A stretch of DNA of 64,000 nt, from contig NC_021985.1 of NCBI RefSeq assembly GCF_000444875.1, positions 6,220,170-6,284,169 on the forward strand, written 5' to 3'. This stretch comes from Streptomyces collinus Tu 365 (GTDB lineage: Bacteria > Actinomycetota > Actinomycetes > Streptomycetales > Streptomycetaceae). Numbering within the stretch: the first letter of the stretch is position 1; the number at the start of each line of letters is the position of its first letter. Below the pieces are notes generated by a model. That model was given only the letters and a program-made list of their open reading frames with translations, was not told the DNA's origin and searched no databases. Positions 40,165 through 48,964 of the stretch are shown one piece after another. Both the position numbers and the translations under genes were made by a program.

Positions 40165-42294
40165 ATGAGTGCGGAGGCCACGAACCCTGCGACCCCTGGC
40201 CCGGTAGCGCCCACAGCGCCCGCGACGGCCCGCAGGAAGTCCCGGGCCCGGATCGACCTGCGTCGGCTCGGCCGGGCCGCGCTGCTCGGCCCCGCCGCCC
40301 GCGGCAGGCTGCCCGACGCCATCGGCCACGTCGTCGAGGCGCACCGCGCCCACCACCCCGACGCCGACCTCGAACCCCTGCGCCGCGCCTACGTCCTGGC
40401 CGAGTCCTCGCACCGCGGCCAGATGCGCAAGAGCGGCGAGCCGTACATCACGCACCCGCTGGCCGTGACCCTGATCCTCGCCGAACTCGGCGCGGAGACC
40501 ACCACCCTGACGGCCTCCCTGCTCCACGACACCGTCGAGGACACCGACGTGACGCTGGACCAGGTGCGCGAACAGTTCGGCGAGGAGGTGCGCTACCTCG
40601 TCGACGGCGTCACCAAGCTGGAGAAGGTCGACTACGGCGCGGCCGCCGAGCCCGAGACCTTCCGCAAGATGCTCGTGGCCACCGGCAGCGACGTGCGCGT
40701 GATGTCGATCAAACTCGCCGACCGCCTGCACAACATGCGCACCCTCGGCGTGATGCGCCCCGAGAAACAGGCGCGGATCGCCAAGGTCACCCGGGACGTC
40801 CTCATCCCGCTCGCCGAACGCCTGGGCGTGCAGGCCCTGAAGACCGAACTCGAGGACCTGGTCTTCGCCATCCTCCACCCCGAGGAGTACGAGCACACCC
40901 GGGAACTGATCGCCCGGAACGCGGCACGCCCCGACGACACCCTCGCGGAGATCGCCGACCAGGTGCGCGTGGTGCTGCGCGAGGCCGACATCCCGGCCGA
41001 AGTCCTCATCCGCCCGCGCCACTTCGTCTCCGTGCACCGCGTCTCCCGCAAGCGCGGCGAACTGCGCGGCGCCGACTTCGGCCGGCTGCTGGTGCTCGTC
41101 AACGAGGACGCGGACTGTTACGGCGTCCTGGGCGAACTGCACACCTGCATGACCCCGGTGGTCTCGGAGTTCAAGGACTTCATCGCCGTACCGAAGTTCA
41201 ACCTCTACCAGTCGCTGCACACCGCGGTCGCCCGCGGGGACGGCCAGGTCGCCGAAGTCCTCATCCGCACCCACCAGATGCACAAGGTCGCCGAGGCCGG
41301 GGTCATCGCCCTCGGCAACCCGTACACCCCGGGCTCCGACGACCCGGCCGACGGCGAGCGCGCCGACCCCACCCGCCCCGGCTGGCTCTCCCGGCTCCTC
41401 GACTGGCAGCGGGCCGCGCCCGACCCCGACACCTTCTGGTCCACCCTGCGCGAGGACCTGGCCCAGGACCGGGAGATCACCGTCTTCCGGCCCGACGGCG
41501 GCACCCTGGGCCTGCCCGAGGGCGCCACCTGCGTGGACGCCGCCTACGCGCAGTACGGCGAGGACGCCCACGCCTGCATCGGCGCCCGCGTCAACGGCCG
41601 CCTGGCGACGCTCAGCACGGTCCTGCGGGACGGCGACACGGTCCAGCTCCTCATGGGCCAGGACCCGGCCTCAGAACCGTCCCGCGAGTGGCTGGAGCAC
41701 GCCCACACCCCCGCCGCCCGCATCGCCATCCAGCGGTGGCTCGCGACGCACCCGGCCGAGACCGGCGAGAACGAGGCCGACGACCCGGGCACGGTGAGCG
41801 GCCCGCCCGTCCGGCCCGTCCCTGCCGAGGGTGCCCTCGACACCCGCCCGCGCGGCGCCGAGGTCCTGGTGGACCGGCCGGGGGCCTCGGTACGCCTCGC
41901 CGGGTGCTGCACCCCGGTGCCGCCCGACGAGATCACGGGCTTCCTGGTACGCGGGGGAGTGGTCACCGTGCACCGCGAGCAGTGCGCGGCGGTGGCGCAC
42001 ATGAAGAGCCGGGGGCGCGCGGAGGTCGACGTGCGCTGGGGGGAGACCACCGAATGCCGGGTCACGCTCGTCGCTGAATCGTTCGGCCGCCCGCATCTGC
42101 TCGCCGACCTCACCGAGGCCATCGCCACGGAGGGCGTCGAGATCGTCTCCGCGACCGTCGAACCGCCCAGCCAGGGAAGGGTCCGCCACACCTACAGCCT
42201 CCAGCTGCCCGACGCGGCCCACCTCCCGGCCCTGATGCGCGCCATGCGCGACGTACCCGGCGTGTACGACGTGGACCGGGCCAGGCACCAGTAG
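40165..42294 (+). CDS. rshA: RelA/SpoT homologue (RshA) with HD hydrolase, synthetase-like, TGS and ACT domains
   Basis: The protein has 709 residues. The hydrolase domain (about 75-240) is complete, with ITHPLAVTLILAELGAETTT, LLHDTVEDTDVTLDQ (H121, D122) and KLADRLHNMRTLGVM. The synthetase region (about 275-380) keeps KDFIAVPKFNLYQSLHTAV and EVLIRT but has lost AHW (reads VIALGNPY) and has an altered DFGRLLVL strand. A TGS domain (about 425-490) with TVFRPDGGTLGLPEGATCVD and a C-terminal ACT domain (about 625-709) complete it. The cofactor ppGpp controls antibiotic production and growth. The ATG at 40165 has GGAGGT just upstream. Confidence 0.9.
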   Translation: MSAEATNPATPGPVAPTAPATARRKSRARIDLRRLGRAALLGPAARGRLPDAIGHVVEAHRAHHPDADLEPLRRAYVLAESSHRGQMRKSGEPYITHPLAVTLILAELGAETTTLTASLLHDTVEDTDVTLDQVREQFGEEVRYLVDGVTKLEKVDYGAAAEPETFRKMLVATGSDVRVMSIKLADRLHNMRTLGVMRPEKQARIAKVTRDVLIPLAERLGVQALKTELEDLVFAILHPEEYEHTRELIARNAARPDDTLAEIADQVRVVLREADIPAEVLIRPRHFVSVHRVSRKRGELRGADFGRLLVLVNEDADCYGVLGELHTCMTPVVSEFKDFIAVPKFNLYQSLHTAVARGDGQVAEVLIRTHQMHKVAEAGVIALGNPYTPGSDDPADGERADPTRPGWLSRLLDWQRAAPDPDTFWSTLREDLAQDREITVFRPDGGTLGLPEGATCVDAAYAQYGEDAHACIGARVNGRLATLSTVLRDGDTVQLLMGQDPASEPSREWLEHAHTPAARIAIQRWLATHPAETGENEADDPGTVSGPPVRPVPAEGALDTRPRGAEVLVDRPGASVRLAGCCTPVPPDEITGFLVRGGVVTVHREQCAAVAHMKSRGRAEVDVRWGETTECRVTLVAESFGRPHLLADLTEAIATEGVEIVSATVEPPSQGRVRHTYSLQLPDAAHLPALMRAMRDVPGVYDVDRARHQ

Positions 42295-42426
42295 CAGGAC
42301 CGGCGCCGGCAGCCGGTCGTCGCGCCGGCCCCCGGCGGTGCAGAAGGCGTCGTCGTACCAACTCGTTCGGGTGGGCCGGGCGCGCGTCGCCGCAGTGACG
42401 CGCGTGCGCGCTGGTAGCGGTGTGGC

Positions 42427-43929
42427 ATGTCGCTCAAGCCCCGCCCGCGCCCGTCGCGCAGGCCGCTCGGCCGCCGCAAGGCCGCCCTGCTCGCCTCCGC
42501 CGTCAGCGTCTGCCTCCTCGCCGCCGCCGCGCCCGCCGAGCCCCTGGGCGTCGGCGACCGCCTCTATCCGTACCTCGGCAACCCGGGGTACGACGTGACG
42601 GCGTACGACCTGTCCTTCACCTATTCCGGCGCCAACGACAAACCGCTGCGGGCCGTCACCACCATCGACGCCCACACCACCACCGCCCTCGACCGCGTCA
42701 ACCTGGACTTCGCGCACGGGAAGGTCGAGTCCGTCGAGGTCAACGGCCGGCCCGCCGCCTTCACCGGCGCCGGCGAGGACCTGGTCGTCACCCCGGAGCA
42801 CCGGCTGCCCAAGGGCCGCTGGATGCGGATCACCGTGAAGCACACCAGCGACCCGGTCGCGGCGAAGGACCAGGACGGCGGCTGGGTGCGCACCGCCGAC
42901 GGCCTCGCGATGGCCAACCAGGCCGACGCCGCCCATCTGGTCTTCCCGTGCAACGACCACCCCTCGGACAAGGCGCGGTTCACGATCCGGATCACCGCCC
43001 CGAACGGCTACACCGCCGTCGCCAACGGGGTGCCCCTCGGATCGGAGCGGGTCGGCGCCGCCACCACCTGGACCTACCGCACCCTGCACCCCATGGCCAC
43101 CGAACTGGCCCAGGTGTCCATCGGGCGCTCCGCCGTCCTGCACCGCCAGGGCCCGCACGGACTGCCGGTCCGGGACGTCGTGCCCAGCGCCGACCGCAAG
43201 GCGCTCGAACCCTGGCTGGCCAAGACGCCCGACCAGATCGCCTGGATGGAGAGCAAGGTCGGCGACTTCCCGTTCGAGACCTACGGCGTGCTCATGGCGC
43301 AGGCCGACACCGGGTTCGAACTGGAGACGCAGACCCTCTCGCTCTTCGAGAAGGACCTGTTCGGCGACCCCGCCTACCCCTCCTGGTATCTGGACTCGAT
43401 CATGGTGCACGAGCTGTCGCACCAGTGGTTCGGGGACAGCGTCAGCCCCCGCACCTGGTCCGACGTCTGGCTGAACGAGGGGCACGCCACCTGGTACGAG
43501 AGCCTCTACTCGGAGGAGAAGGCGCACCGGCCCATGGTGGACCGGATGAAGGCCGCCTACGGCGCCTCCGACCGCTGGCGGGCCGCCGGCGGCCCGCCCG
43601 GCATGCCCAAGCCGCCCCAGCCCGGCGAGAAGATCAGCATCTTCCGCCCGAACATCTACGACGGAGCCGCGCTGCTGCTCTACGCCCTGCGCCAGGAGAT
43701 CGGCCGGGACGCCTTCGAGCGCCTGGAGCGGCTGTGGGTGCGCGAGCACCGGGACTCCACGGCCACCACCGCCGACTTCGTCCGCCTCGCCTCCGCCGTC
43801 GCCGGCCGCGACCTGAACGGCTTCTTCCACGACTGGCTCTACGGCGAGAAGACCCCGCCCATGCCCGGTCACCCGGACTGGAAGAGCGTGGCCCAGGGCA
43901 AGGCTCCCCAGCTGCGGATCCCGAAATAA
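42427..43929 (+). CDS. Secreted M1-family metallopeptidase
   Basis: The 500-residue enzyme has a signal peptide (RRKAALLASAVSVCLLAAAAPAEP), zinc motif HELSHQ (H328, E329, H332), third ligand E351 in LNEGHATWYE, and GFELETQT (296-303) in place of GAMEN. It matches the M1 aminopeptidase N-like group without the C-terminal HEAT-like domain. It should cleave peptides outside the cell. The start follows TAGCGG (42415-42420) by six bases. Confidence 0.92.
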   Translation: MSLKPRPRPSRRPLGRRKAALLASAVSVCLLAAAAPAEPLGVGDRLYPYLGNPGYDVTAYDLSFTYSGANDKPLRAVTTIDAHTTTALDRVNLDFAHGKVESVEVNGRPAAFTGAGEDLVVTPEHRLPKGRWMRITVKHTSDPVAAKDQDGGWVRTADGLAMANQADAAHLVFPCNDHPSDKARFTIRITAPNGYTAVANGVPLGSERVGAATTWTYRTLHPMATELAQVSIGRSAVLHRQGPHGLPVRDVVPSADRKALEPWLAKTPDQIAWMESKVGDFPFETYGVLMAQADTGFELETQTLSLFEKDLFGDPAYPSWYLDSIMVHELSHQWFGDSVSPRTWSDVWLNEGHATWYESLYSEEKAHRPMVDRMKAAYGASDRWRAAGGPPGMPKPPQPGEKISIFRPNIYDGAALLLYALRQEIGRDAFERLERLWVREHRDSTATTADFVRLASAVAGRDLNGFFHDWLYGEKTPPMPGHPDWKSVAQGKAPQLRIPK

Positions 43930-43946
43930 GACGGTGACGAGACGGG

Positions 43947-43984
43947 CCGTGCCGTGCGACCATTTTCAGGTCGGCGCGGCACGG
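43947..43984 (+). terminator. Hairpin after the M1 peptidase gene
   Basis: CCGTGCCGTGCGACC (43947-43961) pairs with GGTCGGCGCGGCACGG (43969-43984) with small bulges across a seven-base AT-rich loop. It lies between the peptidase and hflX. Confidence 0.6.
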
Positions 43985-44079
43985 GACACGGGAATCTCCC
44001 GGGGTACCCGAGCGTTGTACCCCCTGACCGCCGGTGTCGCCACCGGCGGATCGCTCATCCCATCGACGTTAAGGATCCA

Positions 44080-45567
44080 ATGACCTCCTCTTCTTCCCCT
44101 TCCCAGGACACCAAGCGCGCAGCGCACACCACCGAAGGTCTTCGGGCCGATGCCCTGATGGAAGAGGACGTCGCCTGGAGCCACGAGATCGACGGCGAGC
44201 GGGACGGCGACCAGTTCGACCGCTCCGAGCGCGCGGCCCTGCGCCGCGTGGTGGGCCTCTCCACCGAGCTGGAGGACGTCACCGAGGTCGAGTACCGCCA
44301 GCTCCGCCTGGAGCGGGTCGTGCTCGTCGGCGTGTGGACCACGGGAACCGCCCAGGACGCGGACAACTCCCTCGCGGAGCTGGCCGCCCTCGCGGAGACC
44401 GCGGGCGCGCTCGTGCTCGACGGCGTGATCCAGCGCCGCGACAAGCCGGACGCGGCCACCTACATCGGCTCCGGCAAGGCGCTGGAGCTCAGGGACATCG
44501 TGCTCGAGTCGGGCGCGGACACCGTGATCTGCGACGGTGAGCTGAGCCCCGGCCAGCTGATCCAGCTGGAGGACGTCGTCAAGGTCAAGGTCATCGACCG
44601 TACGGCCCTGATCCTCGACATCTTCGCCCAGCACGCCAAGTCACGAGAGGGCAAGGCGCAGGTCGCGCTCGCGCAGATGCAGTACATGCTGCCGAGGCTG
44701 CGCGGCTGGGGCCAGTCCCTGTCCCGCCAGATGGGTGGCGGTCGCGGTGGCCTGGCCACCCGTGGCCCCGGTGAGACCAAGATCGAGACGGACCGGCGTC
44801 GGATCCGCGAGAAGATGGCGAAGATGCGCCGGGAGATCGCGGAGATGAAGACCGGCCGCGAGATCAAGCGCCAGGAGCGACGGCGCAACAAGGTGCCGTC
44901 GGTCGCCATCGCGGGCTACACCAACGCCGGTAAGTCCTCCCTGCTCAACCGCCTCACCGGTGCCGGCGTCCTGGTCGAGAACGCCCTGTTCGCGACCCTG
45001 GACCCGACCGTCCGCCGCGCGGAGACCCCGAGCGGCAGGCTGTACACGCTCGCCGACACCGTCGGCTTCGTCCGGCACCTGCCGCACCACCTGGTCGAGG
45101 CGTTCCGCTCCACCATGGAGGAGGTCGGTGACGCCGACCTGATCCTGCACGTGGTGGACGGCTCGCACCCCGACCCGGAGGAGCAGCTCGCCGCGGTGCG
45201 CGAGGTGATCCGCGACGTCGGCGCCACCGACGTGCCCGAGATCGTCGTGATCAACAAGGCGGACGCGGCCGACCCGCTGGTGCTCCAGCGGCTGCTGCGG
45301 GTGGAGAAGCGCTCGATCGCGGTGTCGGCCCGTACCGGCCGGGGCATCGAGCAGCTGCTCACGCTGATCGACGACGAGCTGCCCCGCCCCTCGGTCGAGG
45401 TCGAGGCACTCGTGCCCTACACGCACGGCAAGCTCGTCGCCCGCGCGCACACCGAGGGCGAGGTGATCTCCGAGGAGCACACCGCGGAGGGCACCCTGCT
45501 CAAGGTCCGGGTGCACGAGGAGCTGGCGGCGGACCTGGCGCCGTACACGCCGGCCCCCGCGGCCTGA
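44080..45567 (+). CDS. hflX: Ribosome-associated GTPase HflX
   Basis: The 495-residue GTPase has the HflX N-terminal domain (AALAETAGALVLDGVIQRRD, AATYIGSGK) with a coiled linker, and the G-domain with GYTNAGKSS, DTVGFVRHLPH, NKAD and SARTG. HflX splits stalled or heat-stressed ribosomes. The ATG at 44080 follows AAGGA by four bases. Confidence 0.95.
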   Translation: MTSSSSPSQDTKRAAHTTEGLRADALMEEDVAWSHEIDGERDGDQFDRSERAALRRVVGLSTELEDVTEVEYRQLRLERVVLVGVWTTGTAQDADNSLAELAALAETAGALVLDGVIQRRDKPDAATYIGSGKALELRDIVLESGADTVICDGELSPGQLIQLEDVVKVKVIDRTALILDIFAQHAKSREGKAQVALAQMQYMLPRLRGWGQSLSRQMGGGRGGLATRGPGETKIETDRRRIREKMAKMRREIAEMKTGREIKRQERRRNKVPSVAIAGYTNAGKSSLLNRLTGAGVLVENALFATLDPTVRRAETPSGRLYTLADTVGFVRHLPHHLVEAFRSTMEEVGDADLILHVVDGSHPDPEEQLAAVREVIRDVGATDVPEIVVINKADAADPLVLQRLLRVEKRSIAVSARTGRGIEQLLTLIDDELPRPSVEVEALVPYTHGKLVARAHTEGEVISEEHTAEGTLLKVRVHEELAADLAPYTPAPAA

Positions 45568-45575
45568 TCTTCCGG

Positions 45576-45623
45576 CAGGACGAAGGCCCGCCACCCCCTG
45601 ACGGGTGGCGGGCCTTCGTCCTG
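45576..45623 (+). terminator. Bidirectional terminator, perfect 21-bp stem
   Basis: 45576-45596 pairs without mismatch with 45603-45623 around a six-base loop. It lies eight bases after the hflX stop, convergent with the serine protease gene, and should work in both directions. Confidence 0.92.
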
Positions 45624-45700
45624 TCCCGGTGGAGGCGGGCCGCCGGGGCGGTCGCGAAACCGGCCCGGCGGCCCGCCTCCCGCCGCCGCCCGTGCCGCCG

Positions 45701-46921
45701 TCAGCGCCCGGCGAACTTCTTGCTGACCGAGTCGTACACGCCCTTGGCCACCTCACCCAGCCGCGGACCCGCCAGCCAGCCCGCGGACACCGGGCCGATG
45801 GAGGTGTTGGAGACCAGTGCCGGCTTGCCGTCGGAGCCCGTCTCCACCCAGCCGCCGCCGGAGGAACCGCCGGTCATCGTGCAGCCGATCCGGTACATCG
45901 TCGGGTCCGTCCGCTGGATCGACAGCCGGCCCGGCTTGTCCTGGCACTGGTAGAGCAGCTGACCGTCGTAGGGAGCCGCCGCCGGGTAGCCGGAGGCCGT
46001 GATGCTCCGCACCTGCGGCACGGCGGGGGCGTTGAAGTTCACCGGGAGGGCGCCGCCGACGGTCTCTTCCAGCGACTTGCCGGCGCTGCCCTGCTCCGGC
46101 GTCACATGGATGACCGCGAAGTCGTACGACGCCCCGTTGCCGCCGGTCTCGCCGCCCTGGTCGATCCACTGCTGCGAGGTCTTCGCCGCGTCGGCCCACC
46201 ACACCCCGTACGGCGCGACCTCGGCCCTGGAAGCGTCCCGCAGCTCGGCGTTCGACTTGCCCGCGTTGTTGTACGACGGCACGAACGCGATGTTGCGGTA
46301 CCAGCCGCCCTTCTTGCCGGCGTGCACACAGTGGCCCGCCGTCCAGATGAGGTTGGACTTGCCCGGGTGGGCCGGGTCCTCCACGACCGTCGCCGAGCAG
46401 ACCATGGTGCCCTCGGGGGAGTCGAAGAACACCTTGCCCGACGTGGCGGCGCCGGTGTGGTACGGCGCCCGGACCGGCTGGGCCCGCACCGGCGCCGGCG
46501 TCGGGTCCGTCACTCCCTGGTCACCGGAGATGTCGTTGTCGTCGACCTTCTTGTCGGGGTCGTTGGCGTCCCGCATCCGGTGCGGGTCCCACAGGCCCTT
46601 GATGATCGGGTTGACGAAGTCGTTGGCCTCGCGCAGCCAGTCGTCCCGGTTCCAGTTCTTCCAGGCGCCGCCCTTCCACTTGTCGATGTCGATCCCGTGC
46701 TCGCGGAGCCGCTTCCGGATGTCGTCCGGAATCTTGATCTTCCCATCCGTGCCCGCCGTCGCGCTGACCGACGGCTTGGCGTCGGCGTGGTCGTCGCCGT
46801 TGCAGGCGGTGGCGGTCAGCGCCAGCACGGAGACGAGGGCGACCGTCGCCGGCACGGGGGAGGTTCTGCGGGACGCGCCCCTCCCTCGGCGAACGGTGAA
46901 CGACGGTCGTATGGATCGCAT
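45701..46921 (-). CDS. Trypsin-like serine protease lipoprotein
   Basis: The 406-residue protein has a lipobox LTATAC (Cys40). After an Asp/Lys-rich segment of about 115 residues comes a trypsin-like domain with H197 (WTAGHC), D267 (YDFAVIHV) and S354 in GGSSGGG. The order H-D-S fits the chymotrypsin clan, and Cys pairs near the His and Ser are present. It is probably anchored on the outer face of the membrane. Its gene diverges from the aminotransferase gene with 288 bases between. Confidence 0.9.
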   Translation of the reverse strand: MRSIRPSFTVRRGRGASRRTSPVPATVALVSVLALTATACNGDDHADAKPSVSATAGTDGKIKIPDDIRKRLREHGIDIDKWKGGAWKNWNRDDWLREANDFVNPIIKGLWDPHRMRDANDPDKKVDDNDISGDQGVTDPTPAPVRAQPVRAPYHTGAATSGKVFFDSPEGTMVCSATVVEDPAHPGKSNLIWTAGHCVHAGKKGGWYRNIAFVPSYNNAGKSNAELRDASRAEVAPYGVWWADAAKTSQQWIDQGGETGGNGASYDFAVIHVTPEQGSAGKSLEETVGGALPVNFNAPAVPQVRSITASGYPAAAPYDGQLLYQCQDKPGRLSIQRTDPTMYRIGCTMTGGSSGGGWVETGSDGKPALVSNTSIGPVSAGWLAGPRLGEVAKGVYDSVSKKFAGR

Positions 46922-47209
46922 GGTCGTGACTCCCCCTGCTGTGAAGGAACTAGGCGCTCGGCCCGCACACCGGCCGGGAACTCACGGGGAGTTCACGCCG
47001 GCTGCGCGGACCGCTGGGAACGGGACCACACACTATGCGGTCGCTGTGGGGGACTTCCGACGGACCGGCAACAGTTCCGTCACGGCAAGGATCTTGAAGC
47101 AACCCGTAACCCGCGGGCCGATCAGCGGTTGGTAGCGGTGAGGGGGCTGCTGCCTGTGCCCGGTCCCCGTCGGACAACTCGCCTCTGGACAGCGGGAGGA
47201 CAGCGAGCA

Positions 47210-48691
47210 GTGGCCGTGACCGAGTCGGTGGCTGAGGGCGCGCGCGAGGAAGCGCGCGCCGTGCACGAGGGCATCCTGCGGCGCCAGTCGGCGCGCGAAT
47301 CAGCGGCGCGCACCTACGCCCGGGCCCTGCCCATCGTGCCCGTGCGCGCACGCGGGCTGACCATCGAGGGCGCCGACGGCCGCCGCTACCTGGACTGCCT
47401 CTCCGGCGCCGGGACGCTCGCCCTCGGACACAACCACCCGGTCGTCCTGGAGGCCATCCGCCGCGTCCTCGACTCGGGCGCCCCGCTCTCCGTCCTCGAC
47501 CTGGCGACCCCCGTCAAGGACGCCTTCACCACCGAGCTGTTCCGGACCCTGCCACCGGGTCTCGCCGACCGCGCCCGCGTCCAGTTCTGCGGACCGGCCG
47601 GCACCGACGCGGTCGAGGCCGCCTTCAAACTCGTCCGGGCGGCGACCGGGCGCACCGGCATGCTCGCCTTCACCGGCGCCTACCACGGCATGACGGCCGC
47701 CGCCCTGGCCGCGTCCGGCGGCGCCGGGGACGTCCGGGTCGCCCGCCTGCCGTACCCGCAGGACTACCGCTGTCCCTTCGGGGTCGGCGGCCCGCGCGGC
47801 GCCGAACTCTCCGCCCGCTACACCGAGTCGCTTCTCGACGACCCCAAGTCCGGCGTGCCGCTGCCCGCTGGGATGATCGTCGAGCCCGTCCAGGGCGAGG
47901 GCGGGGTGATCCCGGCGCCGGACGACTGGCTGCGCCGCATGCGGCGGATCACGGCCGACCGGTCCGTCCCGCTGATCGCCGACGAGATCCAGACCGGCGT
48001 CGGCCGCACCGGCGCCTTCTGGGGCGTCGACCACAGCGGCGTCACACCCGACGTCATGGTGCTGTCCAAGGCCATCGGCGGCAGTCTGCCGCTCGCCGTG
48101 GTCGTCTACCGCGACGACCTCGACGTCTGGCGGCCCGGAGCCCACGCCGGAACCTTCCGCGGCAACCAGCTCGCCATGGCCGCGGGCACCGCCACCCTGG
48201 TCTACGTCCGCGAGAACGGCCTGGCCGAACGGGCTGCCGCACTCGGCTCCCGGATGCTGACCCGGCTGCGCGCCCTGCGGGACGCGTTCCCGTGCGTCGG
48301 GGACGTCCGGGGGCGCGGTCTGATGATCGGTCTCGAACTGGTCGACCCCGAGGGCGAGAGAACCGGGCCGGGTGAGGGGCCCCTCGCCGGGGAGCCTGAT
48401 GAGCCCGACGCCCTGATGACCGGGGCGGACCCGGACCGCTCGCCGTGCCCCGCCGACCCCGAACTCGCCGCCGCCGTCCAGCGGGAGTGCCTGCACCGCG
48501 GCCTCATCGTGGAACTCGGCGGCCGTCACGCCGGAGTCGTACGGCTCCTTCCGCCGCTCACCATCAGCGACGAACAGGCGGCGGCCGTACTCGACCGGCT
48601 GTCCGACGCGGTCGCCGCGGCGGCCCGCCACCGCAGGGACCACGGCCGCGGCCGACGCCGTGACGACGGGCCCGCTCCACGCACCGGCTGA
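47210..48691 (+). CDS. PLP-dependent diaminobutyrate-2-oxoglutarate aminotransferase family
   Basis: The 493-residue class III aminotransferase has FCGPAGTDAVEAAFKLVR, GAYHGMTAAAL, the Asp of ADEIQTGVGRTG, and the PLP lysine K287 in LSKAIGGSLP. Enzymes of this type make L-2,4-diaminobutyrate, the start of 1,3-diaminopropane for rhizobactin-like siderophores. I chose GTG 47210 because GGGAGGA ends nine bases before it. It starts a presumed operon with the IucA/IucC and GNAT genes. The last 45 residues include an extra Pro/Glu-rich loop. Confidence 0.9.
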   Translation: MAVTESVAEGAREEARAVHEGILRRQSARESAARTYARALPIVPVRARGLTIEGADGRRYLDCLSGAGTLALGHNHPVVLEAIRRVLDSGAPLSVLDLATPVKDAFTTELFRTLPPGLADRARVQFCGPAGTDAVEAAFKLVRAATGRTGMLAFTGAYHGMTAAALAASGGAGDVRVARLPYPQDYRCPFGVGGPRGAELSARYTESLLDDPKSGVPLPAGMIVEPVQGEGGVIPAPDDWLRRMRRITADRSVPLIADEIQTGVGRTGAFWGVDHSGVTPDVMVLSKAIGGSLPLAVVVYRDDLDVWRPGAHAGTFRGNQLAMAAGTATLVYVRENGLAERAAALGSRMLTRLRALRDAFPCVGDVRGRGLMIGLELVDPEGERTGPGEGPLAGEPDEPDALMTGADPDRSPCPADPELAAAVQRECLHRGLIVELGGRHAGVVRLLPPLTISDEQAAAVLDRLSDAVAAAARHRRDHGRGRRRDDGPAPRTG

Positions 48692-48760
48692 CCGTCGTCG
48701 CCCGGCGGCCGACTTGGTCCCTCCGGCCGTGTCGCCCCGTCTCGGTGCGCGGCCGAGGTG

Positions 48761-48779
48761 TCAGGTCAGGCTCGCACCG
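48761..48779 (+). promoter_or_regulatory. Weak iron-box-like sequence before the IucA/IucC gene
   Basis: TCAGGTCAGGCTCGCACCG agrees at 13 of 19 positions, by my count, with the DmdR/IdeR box form TTAGGTTAGGCTCGCCTAA. The left half is good and the right half poor. Its place in the 273-base gap before the siderophore synthetase gene is suitable. Confidence 0.3.
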
Positions 48780-48964
48780 CCGGCAGACGCCGCCGACGAC
48801 AGGCACCGGGCGAGGGGCGCTCGGCCGACGGGACCCCGGTGCCTGAGCAGACAGCCGGTCGTACGCGCACCACCGGCACAACCTCGCGCCACCAACCCCA
48901 CTTCGCACCACCCACGCCACCGGCACCACCCCGCACCACCACTGCCCAGCCCCGAGGAGCCGTC

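Noticed and set aside
46922..47209. Iron box before the siderophore aminotransferase gene
   Set aside because: No sequence close to TTAGGTTAGGCTAACCTAA is visible in the gap.
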